Assembly: GCA_020718525.1 (NCBI GenBank)
Contig: DYRX01000032.1
Span: forward strand, 1-22,281
Source of the DNA: Victivallis vadensis
Lineage (GTDB): Bacteria > Verrucomicrobiota > Lentisphaeria > Victivallales > GWF2-50-93
Direction of reading: 5' to 3'
Length of the DNA stretch: 22,281 nucleotides
The notes beneath the pieces are model-generated. The model was not told where the DNA came from and ran no database searches. It saw nothing but the letters and a program-made list of their open reading frames with translations. Of the stretch, positions 7,697 through 16,182 are shown piece after piece. Positions within the stretch are counted from its first letter, which is position 1. The number at the start of each line of letters is the position of its first letter. Position numbers and translations under genes: made by a program.

Positions 7697-8904
7697 GACC
7701 AAAGACATCCATCATATTTTTGATATCTTTAGTCCTTATTTGCTTTTTTGCCTGGACGGCGTGGGAGACGATGCGCTTCCGTTTTTCGAAAGGGGACTTG
7801 CACCCAAAATATTCAAGTCTGAGGGCGGATCCGTTCGGGACAAAGGCGCTTTTCAAAGTTTATCAGGAATTTCCTGACAGAGAGATTCTGCGCAACATGA
7901 GGCCTATAAGGGAGATAGGTGCTCCCAAAGATTCGACTCTGATTCTTTCCGGAGCCGGGATTCGGGAGCTTAACGCTGCTGGAAGACTGGATTCGGAGCT
8001 CTATGGGTTCGCCATTTCCGGCGGCAGACTTCTTATTTTTCTTGATCCATCATACGACGGCCGCCTTTCCTACAGATCGGGCAAGGGCACGAAGAAGGAA
8101 GAAGCTGCCGGGAAAAGATGTCCATGCCCGTCCGAAAGCGACGGAATGAGAAAGATTCCCGGCATTGAAATAAAAAAGGGAAGGCGTGATGCGTCCTCCG
8201 GCACAGAGATTTGCCCCCCAATTTCCGAGGCAATTGCATCGAGCCGTTTTAAGAGCATAAAACCTGCCGCCACCTCATACATTGATATTGATGAGGGTTT
8301 CAAATCGGAGTGGAACGTTTTAATGGAAAGGGATGGAAAGGCGCATCTTGTCGAGGGAAAAATTGGAAAAGGTGTTATTGCAATTTGCACAGACAGCTAT
8401 CCGATTTCTAATGAGCGCCTTCTTTTGAATGCAGATCCCGCATTTTTGAGCTGGGTGGCAGGAAATACTTCTCGAATTGTATTTGATGAACATCGCAAGG
8501 GGATGACCGAGGAAAAAAATATTCTCTGGCTCGCTAAAAAGTCAAAGCTGGGCTTCTTCTGTGCAGGTCTTTTTGTGCTCGCAATTCTTCTGATCTGGAG
8601 AAATTTTCTTACAGTTTCCAATTACAGACCACCTCGAGCCGCGCAGGAAGATGCAAATCTGATAAGCTCGTCCTTCGGAAATTCCAAGGGTTTGGAAAAT
8701 ATGCTGAGACTTTCGATAGGGAAGGATTCGGGGCTTGCACAATGCGGGGCGGAATTCAAGAGGAGCTTCCGCTACAGGGGCATTCCTGACTCGACTGCGG
8801 CGGAGATATCTGGAATGCTTGAAAAAGGCAAATCGGAGCCCATAGCAACATACAACAATTTAGCCAAACTATTAAAGGAAAGGAAATTAGGCAAAAGAAA
8901 ATGA
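7693..8904 (+). CDS. DUF4350 domain membrane protein
   Basis: A 403-residue protein with a membrane segment at about 6-22, an extracytoplasmic DUF4350-type domain at about 35-275, a second membrane segment at about 286-303 and a cytoplasmic tail of about 100 residues. The domain contains the RADPFGTKALFKVY start block, an ISGGRLLIFLDP strand and the FDEHRKG motif (264-270) typical of the family. The ATG at 7693 overlaps the previous stop (ATGA); a longer frame begins at 7654 but would overlap DUF4129 by 43 nt. A lysine- and cysteine-containing stretch at about 128-175 looks like a low-complexity loop. DUF4350 proteins accompany MoxR/DUF58 genes; their molecular role is unknown. Confidence 0.85.
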   Translation: MRPKTSIIFLISLVLICFFAWTAWETMRFRFSKGDLHPKYSSLRADPFGTKALFKVYQEFPDREILRNMRPIREIGAPKDSTLILSGAGIRELNAAGRLDSELYGFAISGGRLLIFLDPSYDGRLSYRSGKGTKKEEAAGKRCPCPSESDGMRKIPGIEIKKGRRDASSGTEICPPISEAIASSRFKSIKPAATSYIDIDEGFKSEWNVLMERDGKAHLVEGKIGKGVIAICTDSYPISNERLLLNADPAFLSWVAGNTSRIVFDEHRKGMTEEKNILWLAKKSKLGFFCAGLFVLAILLIWRNFLTVSNYRPPRAAQEDANLISSSFGNSKGLENMLRLSIGKDSGLAQCGAEFKRSFRYRGIPDSTAAEISGMLEKGKSEPIATYNNLAKLLKERKLGKRK

Positions 8905-9863
8905 AAACAATAGAGGAAGTCGGAGCCAGGCTGGAAAAGATCAGAAAAGAGATCTGCAAGGTCATGATTGGCCAGGAAGAGGTTATTGACCTTGCTCTGA
9001 TCACAGTCATGTCGGGGGCTCACGCCCTTATAGAGGGTGTTCCAGGGATAGCGAAAACACTTCTTGTGCGGACGATGGCCAAATGCATGGACAGGGAATT
9101 CAAGAGGATACAGTTCACGCCGGATCTGATGCCATCGGACATAAGCGGAACCAATGTCTTCAACTTTCAGCGCAGTGAATTCAGCCTTGTCAGAGGGCCG
9201 GTGTTCACATCCTTTCTGCTGGCCGATGAGATCAACCGAGCGCCGGCGAAAACTCAGTCCGCCCTGCTACAGGCGATGCAGGAGCGCTCTGTAACAATTG
9301 ACGGGGTGGATCATCAGCTTGATGCTTCGTTCACCGTCTTTGCCACGCAGAATCCGATCGAGTATGAGGGCACATATCCTCTGCCGGAAGCGCAGAAGGA
9401 CAGATTCATGCTGATGATCAGAATGGGCTTTCCGGAACATGAGGACGAGCTTGAGCTTGCAATGAGCACAGTCAACGGTTGCGCGCCTGAGAAAAAGCTT
9501 CACTCCGATTCGATTGAGAAAGTGATTTCGGGAGACGAGCTTCCAGATCTGAAGGAGTCCCTCGGGATGGTGACGATCAAAGGCGAAATTGTCGAATATA
9601 TCGTCAATGTCGTGAGAAGCACAAGAAGCAATCCTGCCATTCTTTCTGGTGCGAGCCCTAGGGCGACTCAGTCGTTCATACTGGCGACGCGGGCTCTGGC
9701 ACTGCTTTCCGGAAGAAGTTTTGTGACCCCGGACGATGTGAAGGCTCTTGCAGTTCCGGTGCTGGCTCACAGAATAATGATAAGGCCTGAATTCGAGATG
9801 GAGGGGCTTAATCAGATCAAAGCGGTGGAAAACTCGATTGAGAGCGTAGGCGTTCCAAGATGA
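8901..9863 (+). CDS. MoxR family AAA+ ATPase
   Basis: A 320-residue cytoplasmic AAA+ ATPase, the usual length for MoxR. The Walker A is GVPGIAKT (46-53), the Walker B FLLADEINRAP has acidic Asp109-Glu110, sensor 1 is in ATQNPIE (Asn151), the arginine in PEAQKDRF (168) is the likely finger, and GASPRATQ (250-257) is the lid. MoxR proteins work as chaperone-like ATPases, usually on proteins with a VWA domain encoded next to them; the DUF58 gene follows with a 4-nt ATGA overlap and is the probable partner. It sits in the middle of the eight-gene operon. Confidence 0.95.
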   Translation: MKTIEEVGARLEKIRKEICKVMIGQEEVIDLALITVMSGAHALIEGVPGIAKTLLVRTMAKCMDREFKRIQFTPDLMPSDISGTNVFNFQRSEFSLVRGPVFTSFLLADEINRAPAKTQSALLQAMQERSVTIDGVDHQLDASFTVFATQNPIEYEGTYPLPEAQKDRFMLMIRMGFPEHEDELELAMSTVNGCAPEKKLHSDSIEKVISGDELPDLKESLGMVTIKGEIVEYIVNVVRSTRSNPAILSGASPRATQSFILATRALALLSGRSFVTPDDVKALAVPVLAHRIMIRPEFEMEGLNQIKAVENSIESVGVPR

Positions 9864-11170
9864 TCGTCCCGAGAAAAATCATTTTCGTGTGGGGGCTTTT
9901 CCTGCCATTTCTTGTCTTGGCTCCGCACGATCCGATTTTCCTTAAGATCTCGCTGGTCTTTATTGCCATGCTGCTTGTTCTGTCGCTCACGGACGCTCTT
10001 ACGGCAGTCTCGCTTAAAGGCTCCATCCATGTTTCGGCTCCTGAAATTTGCCACATTCATCTGATGCGGGAAGAGACGCTGTCTCTTGAGATATCAAATG
10101 ATTCGCAGAGGAGCTTCGACCTGCTTTTGAATCCGAGTCTTCCCTATAGGATCCGCGGCAAAGAGGCATTCTATGAAATGCGTCTTCACGGGACGTCCAG
10201 AAATTCCTTTTCTCTGGAATGTGTCGCGGAGCGCCGTGGCTCTTTCAAGTACAGTTTCTGTATGATAGAATTTCCCTCGCTTCTAGGCCTTTGGTCGTAC
10301 AGAAAAAAAGCCGGGCTAAACTGCGAAATTCGCGTATATCCAGATTTGAGGAAGGAGCGCAAGACGCTCAATGCAGTCATTTCTGCGTTTCTAAACGGAG
10401 TCCGTTCACAGCAGATTGTCGGACAGGGAAGAGATTTTGAAAGACTGCGCGACTACCAGGCAGGAGATTCTTATGACAGCATGGCGTGGAAGGCGACGGC
10501 GCGCAAGGGGCGTCCTGTGAGCAAGGTATTCCAGGCGGAAAGGACGCTCAAGATATACGCCGCGATAGATGTTTCGAGGCTGAGCGGCAAGCTTTCAAGC
10601 GACGGAGCCCCCGCGATAGAGAGATTCCTTTCTGCCGCCCTGATACTTGGCACTGCGGCGGAAAGGCAGGGGGATCTGTTTGGAATTATTGCATTTGACG
10701 AACAAGTCAGGCGCTTCATAAGGGCGTCAAGCGGAAGGCCGCATCATATTGCGTGCAGAGACGCGGTATTTTCCCTGGAAAGCGGAATGCAGTCTCCATT
10801 TTTCGAGAATCTTTTTTCCTTCATCAGGACAAAGATCCGGACTCGCTCAATTATTTTTTTCCTTACAGATCTTGGAGATCCATCCATTGCGGAATCCTTC
10901 GCTTCGGAAATCAAGCTTCTTTCGGTCCAGCATCTATGCATGGTGAATTCGATAAAGGATCCCCGTAGCAGTCCGATTTTCGAGGAGGGCATAGGAGAGG
11001 AGGGAGAAATTCCATCCGCATTGGCGGGGCACATATCGTGGATGCGCCTTGCGGCTCTGAGGCGGGAGCTGGCAAACAGCGGAGTCCGCGCAGTTCTTTC
11101 GAGCCACGAGTCATTCACTTCATCCCTGTTAGGCTCCTACATGGATCTAAAGAGGAGACAGCTGGCATGA
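9860..11170 (+). CDS. DUF58 / VWA-like protein
   Basis: A 436-residue protein with two N-terminal membrane segments (about 7-22 and 28-48), a beta-rich region (about 50-165) and a DUF58 core. The diagnostic GRDFERLRDYQAGD motif is at 190-203, followed by a von Willebrand A-like fold starting with AAIDVSR (Asp237, Ser239). The MIDAS-type metal site looks incomplete because DVSRLSG only partly matches DxSxS. DUF58 proteins are the standard neighbours of MoxR ATPases and are thought to be their clients. The start overlaps the moxR stop and its own stop overlaps the next start (both ATGA). The function in the cell is inferred to be at the envelope. Confidence 0.93.
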   Translation: MIVPRKIIFVWGLFLPFLVLAPHDPIFLKISLVFIAMLLVLSLTDALTAVSLKGSIHVSAPEICHIHLMREETLSLEISNDSQRSFDLLLNPSLPYRIRGKEAFYEMRLHGTSRNSFSLECVAERRGSFKYSFCMIEFPSLLGLWSYRKKAGLNCEIRVYPDLRKERKTLNAVISAFLNGVRSQQIVGQGRDFERLRDYQAGDSYDSMAWKATARKGRPVSKVFQAERTLKIYAAIDVSRLSGKLSSDGAPAIERFLSAALILGTAAERQGDLFGIIAFDEQVRRFIRASSGRPHHIACRDAVFSLESGMQSPFFENLFSFIRTKIRTRSIIFFLTDLGDPSIAESFASEIKLLSVQHLCMVNSIKDPRSSPIFEEGIGEEGEIPSALAGHISWMRLAALRRELANSGVRAVLSSHESFTSSLLGSYMDLKRRQLA

Positions 11171-12210
11171 TCATGGATTTGGCAAAATTCGCCAGGCTTA
11201 GGGAGCCTTCCTGGAAAAAGCTGGAGGAAATGCTTGAACAAGTTGACAGGCGTTCCGGGGAGCCTGTCCGCTATGAGGACGCCTTGGAAATCCACAGGCT
11301 CTACTGCAAGGTCTCTGACGATCTGGCAAGACTTTCTTCAATGAGCGGAGAAGACGAGCTCCGCACTTATCTTGAGACTCTTGTCGCGAAGGCATATTCG
11401 CTGATACATGATCTTGACAGGAAAAAGTTCGCGCCCGCGCCCATCCGTTTCATTTTTAGGGAGTTTCCGGCGACCTTCAGAAGAAATATATCATATTTCA
11501 TGGTGTCCTCCGTCCTATTTGGGCTTGGCGCATTGTTCGGCTTTTTCTGTGTCGCATTTTTTCCCGAGGCAAAAGAGGCGATCGTGCCCCCATGCTTTTC
11601 CCATCTCCATCAGTCTGCGCAGGAAAGGGTTGCGTCCGAGGAGCAAAGTCTGAGCAATGATCCATTCGCAGGAAAATCGCAGTTTGCAGTACAGCTTTTT
11701 TCAAACAACACTAGGGTTTCCATATTCGTACTATCCCTTGGAATCAGCTTTGGAATCGGAAGTGGAATCTTGCTTTTCTACAACGGAATTATCCTTGGGG
11801 CAGTACTTGGAGACTTCATTTTGAACGGATATTATCTCTTCGTCTTCGGCTGGCTTCTTCCTCACGGCGTCGTTGAAATTCCCTCCGTCCTCATTGCCGG
11901 GCAGGCGGCAATGATGATTGGCGCATCTCTTTTCTACCCGGGAAACGAAGGCAGGATTGCGCGTCTTAAAGAAAGGATGCCGGACATCGTCCGTCTTATA
12001 GCGGGGACGGCGTTTCTTCTGATCTATGCCGGATTGGTGGAGGCGTTCTTTTCACAGATGCACGAGCCGTTTCTAAGCTACGAATGGAAGATTGTTTTTG
12101 CTCTTGTTGAAGCATTCATCTTGTCTGCCTGGCTTGCTTACGGTGGGCGGACAATTCCCGGAAGCCCCGCTCAGACAGGGACAGAAGCTTCTCGGAGGAG
12201 CGTCAAATGA
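11167..12210 (+). CDS. SpoIIM-like (DUF95) membrane protein
   Basis: A 347-residue protein with a soluble N-terminal part rich in charged helices (1-95) and about five membrane segments from about residue 108 on, including the FGIGSGILLFYNGIILG and LFVFGWLLPHGVVEIPS blocks that mark the SpoIIM/DUF95 family. In Firmicutes SpoIIM acts in engulfment; in MoxR clusters of non-sporulating bacteria the same fold occurs with an unknown membrane role, so the sporulation name should not be taken as function. The open frame extends back to 11038, but the ATG at 11167 overlaps the DUF58 stop (ATGA); an ATG at 11173 is an alternative. Its stop overlaps the RDD gene start. Confidence 0.88.
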   Translation: MIMDLAKFARLREPSWKKLEEMLEQVDRRSGEPVRYEDALEIHRLYCKVSDDLARLSSMSGEDELRTYLETLVAKAYSLIHDLDRKKFAPAPIRFIFREFPATFRRNISYFMVSSVLFGLGALFGFFCVAFFPEAKEAIVPPCFSHLHQSAQERVASEEQSLSNDPFAGKSQFAVQLFSNNTRVSIFVLSLGISFGIGSGILLFYNGIILGAVLGDFILNGYYLFVFGWLLPHGVVEIPSVLIAGQAAMMIGASLFYPGNEGRIARLKERMPDIVRLIAGTAFLLIYAGLVEAFFSQMHEPFLSYEWKIVFALVEAFILSAWLAYGGRTIPGSPAQTGTEASRRSVK

Positions 12211-12971
12211 TAAGAAACAAGCTTGTGATTCTAACCCCGGAGGGCGTCCGCTTCTCTTTTCAAATGGCAGGCCTCGCGTCCAGATGCCTTGCCCTTGCCA
12301 TTGATCTCGCCTCTATCGCCACCATATCGTGGACAGTATCAACCGCGCTCAGAATATTTTCCATCGTCAGCGACGAAATTGCAGGCGCTCTGCTCATCCT
12401 CTCCTTTTTCATCATCGGAATATCGTACGGCATCATTCTCGAATGGTTCTTAAACGGACAGACAGTAGGCAAAAGAGTTCTGGGGATACGTGTGATTGAC
12501 ATGGATGGGATGCGCCTCAAGTTTCATCAGGTCGCCATAAGGAACCTATTGCGGTCGCTCGACTCTCTTCCGGCCTTCTATTTTGTGGGGGGGATTGCCG
12601 TTCTGGCTTCGCGCCGCAGGCAGAGACTTGGAGATTTTGTAGCCAACACAGTCGTCGTAAAAATATCAACTCCGGAAAAGCCGGATTTTTCATGCATTTC
12701 ATCGGACAAGTTCAATTCTTTGCGCAAGCATCCGGAGATCATAGGAGAGCTGAGGAACAGACTGCCCCAGTCTCTAATGCTTCTCGCCCTTAAGACCGCT
12801 ATGCGCAGAGACATGATCGAAGCGGAGAGACGACAGGAAATATTTTCCGAACTGAGAATGGAGATAAGGAAATACGCCAGCATCCCTGCTGAAATTGAGG
12901 AAGATCTCTCGGATGAGAGATTCGTCTTCAATGTCATAGACGTCGTCCTCAAAGATGCGGGACGTTGGTAA
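12207..12971 (+). CDS. RDD family membrane protein
   Basis: A 254-residue protein. Residues about 20-152 form an RDD domain: Arg26 and Asp33 in SRCLALAID, two long hydrophobic segments, then GQTVGKRVLGIRVID (84-98) and LGDFVANTVV near 141-150. A soluble tail of about 100 residues rich in charged helices follows and has no family I recognise. RDD proteins are small membrane proteins, some implicated in ion transport; the role here is unknown. It is the last gene of the coupled operon, starting with an ATGA overlap; no clear terminator follows. Confidence 0.9.
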   Translation: MIRNKLVILTPEGVRFSFQMAGLASRCLALAIDLASIATISWTVSTALRIFSIVSDEIAGALLILSFFIIGISYGIILEWFLNGQTVGKRVLGIRVIDMDGMRLKFHQVAIRNLLRSLDSLPAFYFVGGIAVLASRRRQRLGDFVANTVVVKISTPEKPDFSCISSDKFNSLRKHPEIIGELRNRLPQSLMLLALKTAMRRDMIEAERRQEIFSELRMEIRKYASIPAEIEEDLSDERFVFNVIDVVLKDAGRW

Positions 12972-13026
12972 GTTGTTTGTGCACGGCAAAGTATGTCAAA
13001 ATAAGTATCACCGCCTTTGCCACCAC

Positions 13027-13094
13027 ATCAACAGCAAAATTGAGCAAGGTAAAACCGGAAACATCGATTCCGCCAGGCGAATCAACAGCAAAAT
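13027..13094. repeat. 14-bp direct repeat pair upstream of the GH5 gene
   Basis: ATCAACAGCAAAAT occurs at 13027-13040 and again at 13081-13094, 54 bp apart. The right copy ends next to the ribosome binding site of the GH5 gene (AAGGA, 13095-13099). The pair may be regulator binding sites or a duplication trace. Nothing else in the 132-bp gap (12972-13103) is recognisable. Confidence 0.6.
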
Positions 13095-13103
13095 AAGGAC
13101 TGC

Positions 13104-14606
13104 ATGAGAAAGATTTGCCTTGTTTTGTCCGCCTTTGCAGTGCTGGTGCACATAGTGGCTTCCGCCGAGCCTGATTTTCGAAATCTCCCACGCTGGCGTG
13201 GCTTCAATCTCCTGGAAAAATTCTCCCTTGAATGGAGCAATAAGCCATTTGTCGAAGATGATTTCAGAATGATTTCGGAGTTCGGATTCAATTTTGCAAG
13301 ACTTCCCATGGATTACAGAACATGGATCAAGGACGGAGACTGGAGGAGATTCGACGAGAGCGCGCTTAGGGAGATTGATCAGGCTGTCGCCTGGGGAAAA
13401 AAGTATGGAATCCATGTCTGCATCAATTTTCATCGGGCTCCGGGCTACTGTGTCAACAAGCCTGAGGAAAAGCTGAGTCTATGGACTAGCGAGGAGGCGC
13501 TTCAAGTCTGCGCCCTGCATTGGACCGAATTTGCAAAAAGATACAGGGGAATCCCGAACTCAGAACTCAGCTTCAATTTGCTCAACGAGCCTTCGAATAT
13601 CGGCGAAGACGAATATTTCAGAGTCGCAGAGAAGCTCTGCTCGGCGATACGCGCACAAGATCCTGACAGACTTATCATTGCAGACGGACTGCAGTATGGC
13701 AGGATGCCCAGCTACAAGTTGGCAAGACTTGGAATCGCACAGGCAACTCGCGGATACACGCCATTCAGCATCAGCCATTACAAGGCCGAATGGGTGAACG
13801 GAGACGGAAACGGACAGGAAGCACCGGCTTGGAACGTCCCGTTCCTGAATTCATTCCTGTATGGACCAGGGAAAAAAGAATTTGCATCCCCGCTCGAAAT
13901 AAAAGGCAGATTTACCGGAGAGACGATTCTGAATCTTCGCATTGACACCGTTTCATCTCTTTCCCGCCTCTTGGTCAAAGCCGATGGAAATATTCGCCTC
14001 GATCGCAAGTTCGAATGCAGACCCGGCGAAGGCGAATGGAAAAAATCGGTGTATCGCCCCGAATGGAAAATTTACCAAAATATTTATGACAAGGATTTTT
14101 CGCTTGCAATTCCTGATGGAACAAAAACGGTCTCCATAGAGAATTCCGAAGGCGACTGGATGACACTAAGCTCCCTGTCCATAGTCTTTGATTCAGGAGG
14201 CAGGAAAATGCTGGGGAAGGCCTGGACAAACATGGAGTGGGGGCAAAAGCAGGGCAGTCTCTCTTTCGATCCATTCCGCAATCCACCCCTCTCATCGGGG
14301 ACAATGTTGGACAGAAATTATCTGTTGAAGGATTGCATCGCCCCCTGGAAGGAGTTCCAATGCAAGGAAAAGATCGGGATAATCGTCGGGGAATTCGGGG
14401 CATACAACAAGACTCCGCACCCTGTCGTTCTGATATGGATGGAAGACTGCCTGAAAAACTGGAAAGATGCAGGCTGGGGCTTCTGCCTCTGGAACTTCAG
14501 AGGATCTTTTGGCGTGCTCGACAGCGAAAGGATGGACTTGGGCTACGAAGACTACAAGGGGCATAAGCTTGACCGGACAATGCTAGAGCTCCTCCAGAAA
14601 TATTAG
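13104..14606 (+). CDS. Secreted glycoside hydrolase family 5 enzyme with inserted domain
   Basis: A 500-residue protein with a Sec signal peptide (hydrophobic 5-20, likely cut after ASA at 21), then a GH5-type TIM barrel that would cleave beta-linked glycans such as glucan or mannan outside the cytoplasm. Landmarks are RGFNLLE near 32, NFHRAPGY (108-115), the acid/base glutamate in NEP (Glu162), ISHY (223-226) and the nucleophile in VGEFGAY (Glu430), then LWNFRGSFG. The span between His225 and Glu430 is about 205 residues, far more than usual; 260-365 is rich in alternating beta-strand pattern and looks like an inserted sandwich domain. The ATG has AAGGA 4 nt upstream. The 3' end overlaps gcvT on the other strand by 24 nt. 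The family is sure, the substrate is not. Confidence 0.9.
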   Translation: MRKICLVLSAFAVLVHIVASAEPDFRNLPRWRGFNLLEKFSLEWSNKPFVEDDFRMISEFGFNFARLPMDYRTWIKDGDWRRFDESALREIDQAVAWGKKYGIHVCINFHRAPGYCVNKPEEKLSLWTSEEALQVCALHWTEFAKRYRGIPNSELSFNLLNEPSNIGEDEYFRVAEKLCSAIRAQDPDRLIIADGLQYGRMPSYKLARLGIAQATRGYTPFSISHYKAEWVNGDGNGQEAPAWNVPFLNSFLYGPGKKEFASPLEIKGRFTGETILNLRIDTVSSLSRLLVKADGNIRLDRKFECRPGEGEWKKSVYRPEWKIYQNIYDKDFSLAIPDGTKTVSIENSEGDWMTLSSLSIVFDSGGRKMLGKAWTNMEWGQKQGSLSFDPFRNPPLSSGTMLDRNYLLKDCIAPWKEFQCKEKIGIIVGEFGAYNKTPHPVVLIWMEDCLKNWKDAGWGFCLWNFRGSFGVLDSERMDLGYEDYKGHKLDRTMLELLQKY

Positions 14607-15701
14607 GGCTCTCGCAGTGCCAAGTTTATAGAATGGCAAAGGGACAACCTTACCTTTCACTGACATTTTCTCCGCACGCATTTCGAGTTCCGTGCCAGGC
14701 TTGGAAAGAGTTTCGTTGTTGACGTATGCGAGGGCGACAGCCTTTGTGAGCGAAGGGGCAAACGCGCCGGAACAAATCTGCCCGACTTTTCTATTGCCAT
14801 CGAAGACTTCCGCCCCGATTCTTGCCGCGCGTCTTCCGTCAAGTTCGATGCCGACCAGCCACTTCGCCTGGGATCTCTCGGAAAGCTTTTCCGATCCTGA
14901 AAATTTTCTTTTCAGCTCAAGTCGAAGAATTTTGGCGAATCCTGCCTCGATCGGAGTCGTGTTTTCGTCAAGCTCGTGTCCGTAGAGTGGGTAGCCCATT
15001 TCGAGGCGGAGAGTGTCTCTTGCGCCCAGACCTGCGGGCTTCACAAACTCGATCGCCAGGAGAGCCCTCCAGATTTCGCGTGCCGAACTGGCATCGAAGT
15101 AGAGCTCAAATCCAAGCTCCCCTGTATAGCCGGTGCGGCTCAGAAGGCACGGAACTTCCATGATCTTGCATTTTATCCATGAATAGTATGACGGATACCC
15201 GTCTAGTTTAGGCTCTAGCAAAGAGAGCGCCTTTGCGGCCAGCGGTCCCTGAAGATCAATCTTTGCGGTCTGATCGGATTCATCGGCAATCGTGCAATAT
15301 TTTGACAGCATTGATGAAATCTTTTTGAAATCTGCCGGCCGTGTCGAGGCGTTCACAACGATGTAGAATTCGCAGTCGGAAATACGATAGACTATCAGGT
15401 CGTCTATTACCCCCCCAGCCTCGTTGAGAAGGAAGTTGTACCTGCATGTGCCTGGTTTCTGATCCTTGACCGGCCTTGCGAAAATCGCATCAAGCTCTTC
15501 TGCGGCGCTTTGCCCGATCACTCTGAATTCCCCCATGTGGCAGATATCGAATATGGAGGCTTTTGTCCGGGTGTGTACATGCTCCGCAATTATGCCGTCA
15601 TTGTATTGAACCGGCATTTCCCAGCCGGCGAAGTCAACCATTCTCGCGCCGCACGCAAGGTGTTCGTCGTAAAGCGCCGTTCTTGTCAGCAATTCGCTCA
15701 T
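14583..15701 (-). CDS. gcvT: Glycine cleavage system T protein (aminomethyltransferase)
   Basis: A 372-residue cytoplasmic enzyme that transfers the aminomethyl-derived C1 unit from lipoyl-GcvH to tetrahydrofolate, releasing ammonia. Family blocks are in order: DFAGWEMPVQY (23-33), SIFDICHMGEF, GTCRYNFLLNEAGGVIDDLIVYR with the catalytic-type Asp101, VVNASTRPAD, SRTGYTGELGFELY and GLGARDTLRLEMGYPLYGHEL. Length is normal. GGGAAAG lies shortly before the start. gcvH and gcvP are not in this window, so the system is either elsewhere or continued beyond it. The last 24 nt overlap the GH5 gene end to end. Some GcvT paralogues are YgfZ-like, but the folate-binding blocks here favour true GcvT. Confidence 0.93.
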   Translation of the reverse strand: MSELLTRTALYDEHLACGARMVDFAGWEMPVQYNDGIIAEHVHTRTKASIFDICHMGEFRVIGQSAAEELDAIFARPVKDQKPGTCRYNFLLNEAGGVIDDLIVYRISDCEFYIVVNASTRPADFKKISSMLSKYCTIADESDQTAKIDLQGPLAAKALSLLEPKLDGYPSYYSWIKCKIMEVPCLLSRTGYTGELGFELYFDASSAREIWRALLAIEFVKPAGLGARDTLRLEMGYPLYGHELDENTTPIEAGFAKILRLELKRKFSGSEKLSERSQAKWLVGIELDGRRAARIGAEVFDGNRKVGQICSGAFAPSLTKAVALAYVNNETLSKPGTELEMRAEKMSVKGKVVPLPFYKLGTARALIFLEEL

Positions 15702-15746
15702 GTGAATTCTTTCCCGTTCTGAAGTGTTTGAAGTTCCGAGCTATTG

Positions 15747-15945
15747 TCAATGCGCATCCTCTCTGCGCCGGATTGTGAAGACTGATGGCGGCGTATCCAG
15801 CAAAATACGCGCATAGTATCCGAAAAGCTCGGTTTCGGAGGCGGCATCGCTTTCGAGATCGAAGAATAATTGTCCAAAACGATCGCGATCCTTATTTCGA
15901 TGGCGAATCCGAATCCGCTCCCGACTGCTATGGAGTCTGCTGAAC
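15747..15945 (-). pseudogene. Possible frameshifted relic upstream of gcvT
   Basis: On the minus strand the frame ending at 15747 reads a coding-like stretch (FGQLFFDLESDAASETELFG, then YYARILLDTPPSVFTIRRRE). Its upstream part turns arginine-rich in the manner of an out-of-frame read. The adjacent frame over about 15880-15945 is instead coding-like (SADSIAVGSGFGFAIEIRIA). A single-base deletion near 15875-15890 would join the two. I recognise no family. It lies 45 nt upstream of gcvT in the same direction. It could be a decayed small gene or chance. Confidence 0.3.
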
Positions 15946-16149
15946 ATTTGCAAAAGCCTGCACACTGACATTGACACGTTTTAATATCATGCCTTAATTC
16001 GAAAATGCAAGGTGCTGGAATTTCTAAAGGATGCAATCCACTGGTCTTTGCCTGCTCGACAGCGATTCCGAACATCAAACACGAGTTTTCCAATAAAGAC
16101 AGAACCATTGCAGTCTATAAATATTTGCGGCGCAATTTTCAAATTCCGC
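15946..16149. other. Intergenic stretch between gcvT and the oxidoreductase operon
   Basis: With the relic and the regulatory sites listed separately, the 578-bp gap between gcvT and the oxidoreductase gene holds no supported gene. Open frames here on both strands lack ribosome binding sites and recognisable domains. AT-rich parts (16090-16160) are compatible with promoters. Confidence 0.5.
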
Positions 16150-16177
16150 TTGCCAAATTAAGAAAGAAGTGTAAATT
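16150..16177 (+). promoter_or_regulatory. Candidate promoter of the Gfo/Idh-ThuA operon
   Basis: TTGCCA (16150-16155) and TAAATT (16172-16177) are 16 nt apart. The predicted start would be near 16184, inside the perfect palindrome that follows, which is the classical arrangement for repression. Both hexamers match the consensus only in part. Confidence 0.35.
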
Positions 16178-16182
16178 CGGGT

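Noticed and set aside
11167..12210. SpoIIM-like protein as evidence for sporulation
   Set aside because: The DUF95 fold is common in MoxR clusters of non-sporulating bacteria, and no other sporulation gene is present here.
12949..13191. Minus-strand ORF with a hydrophobic helix between RDD and GH5
   Set aside because: The hydrophobic pattern partly arises from the 14-bp direct repeat. It overlaps two well-supported genes and lacks a ribosome binding site.
15698..16108. 136-codon minus-strand ORF upstream of gcvT taken as an intact gene
   Set aside because: Most of it is cysteine/proline-rich and not coding-like; only a short part near 15880-15945 looks plausible and is handled as a possible relic.
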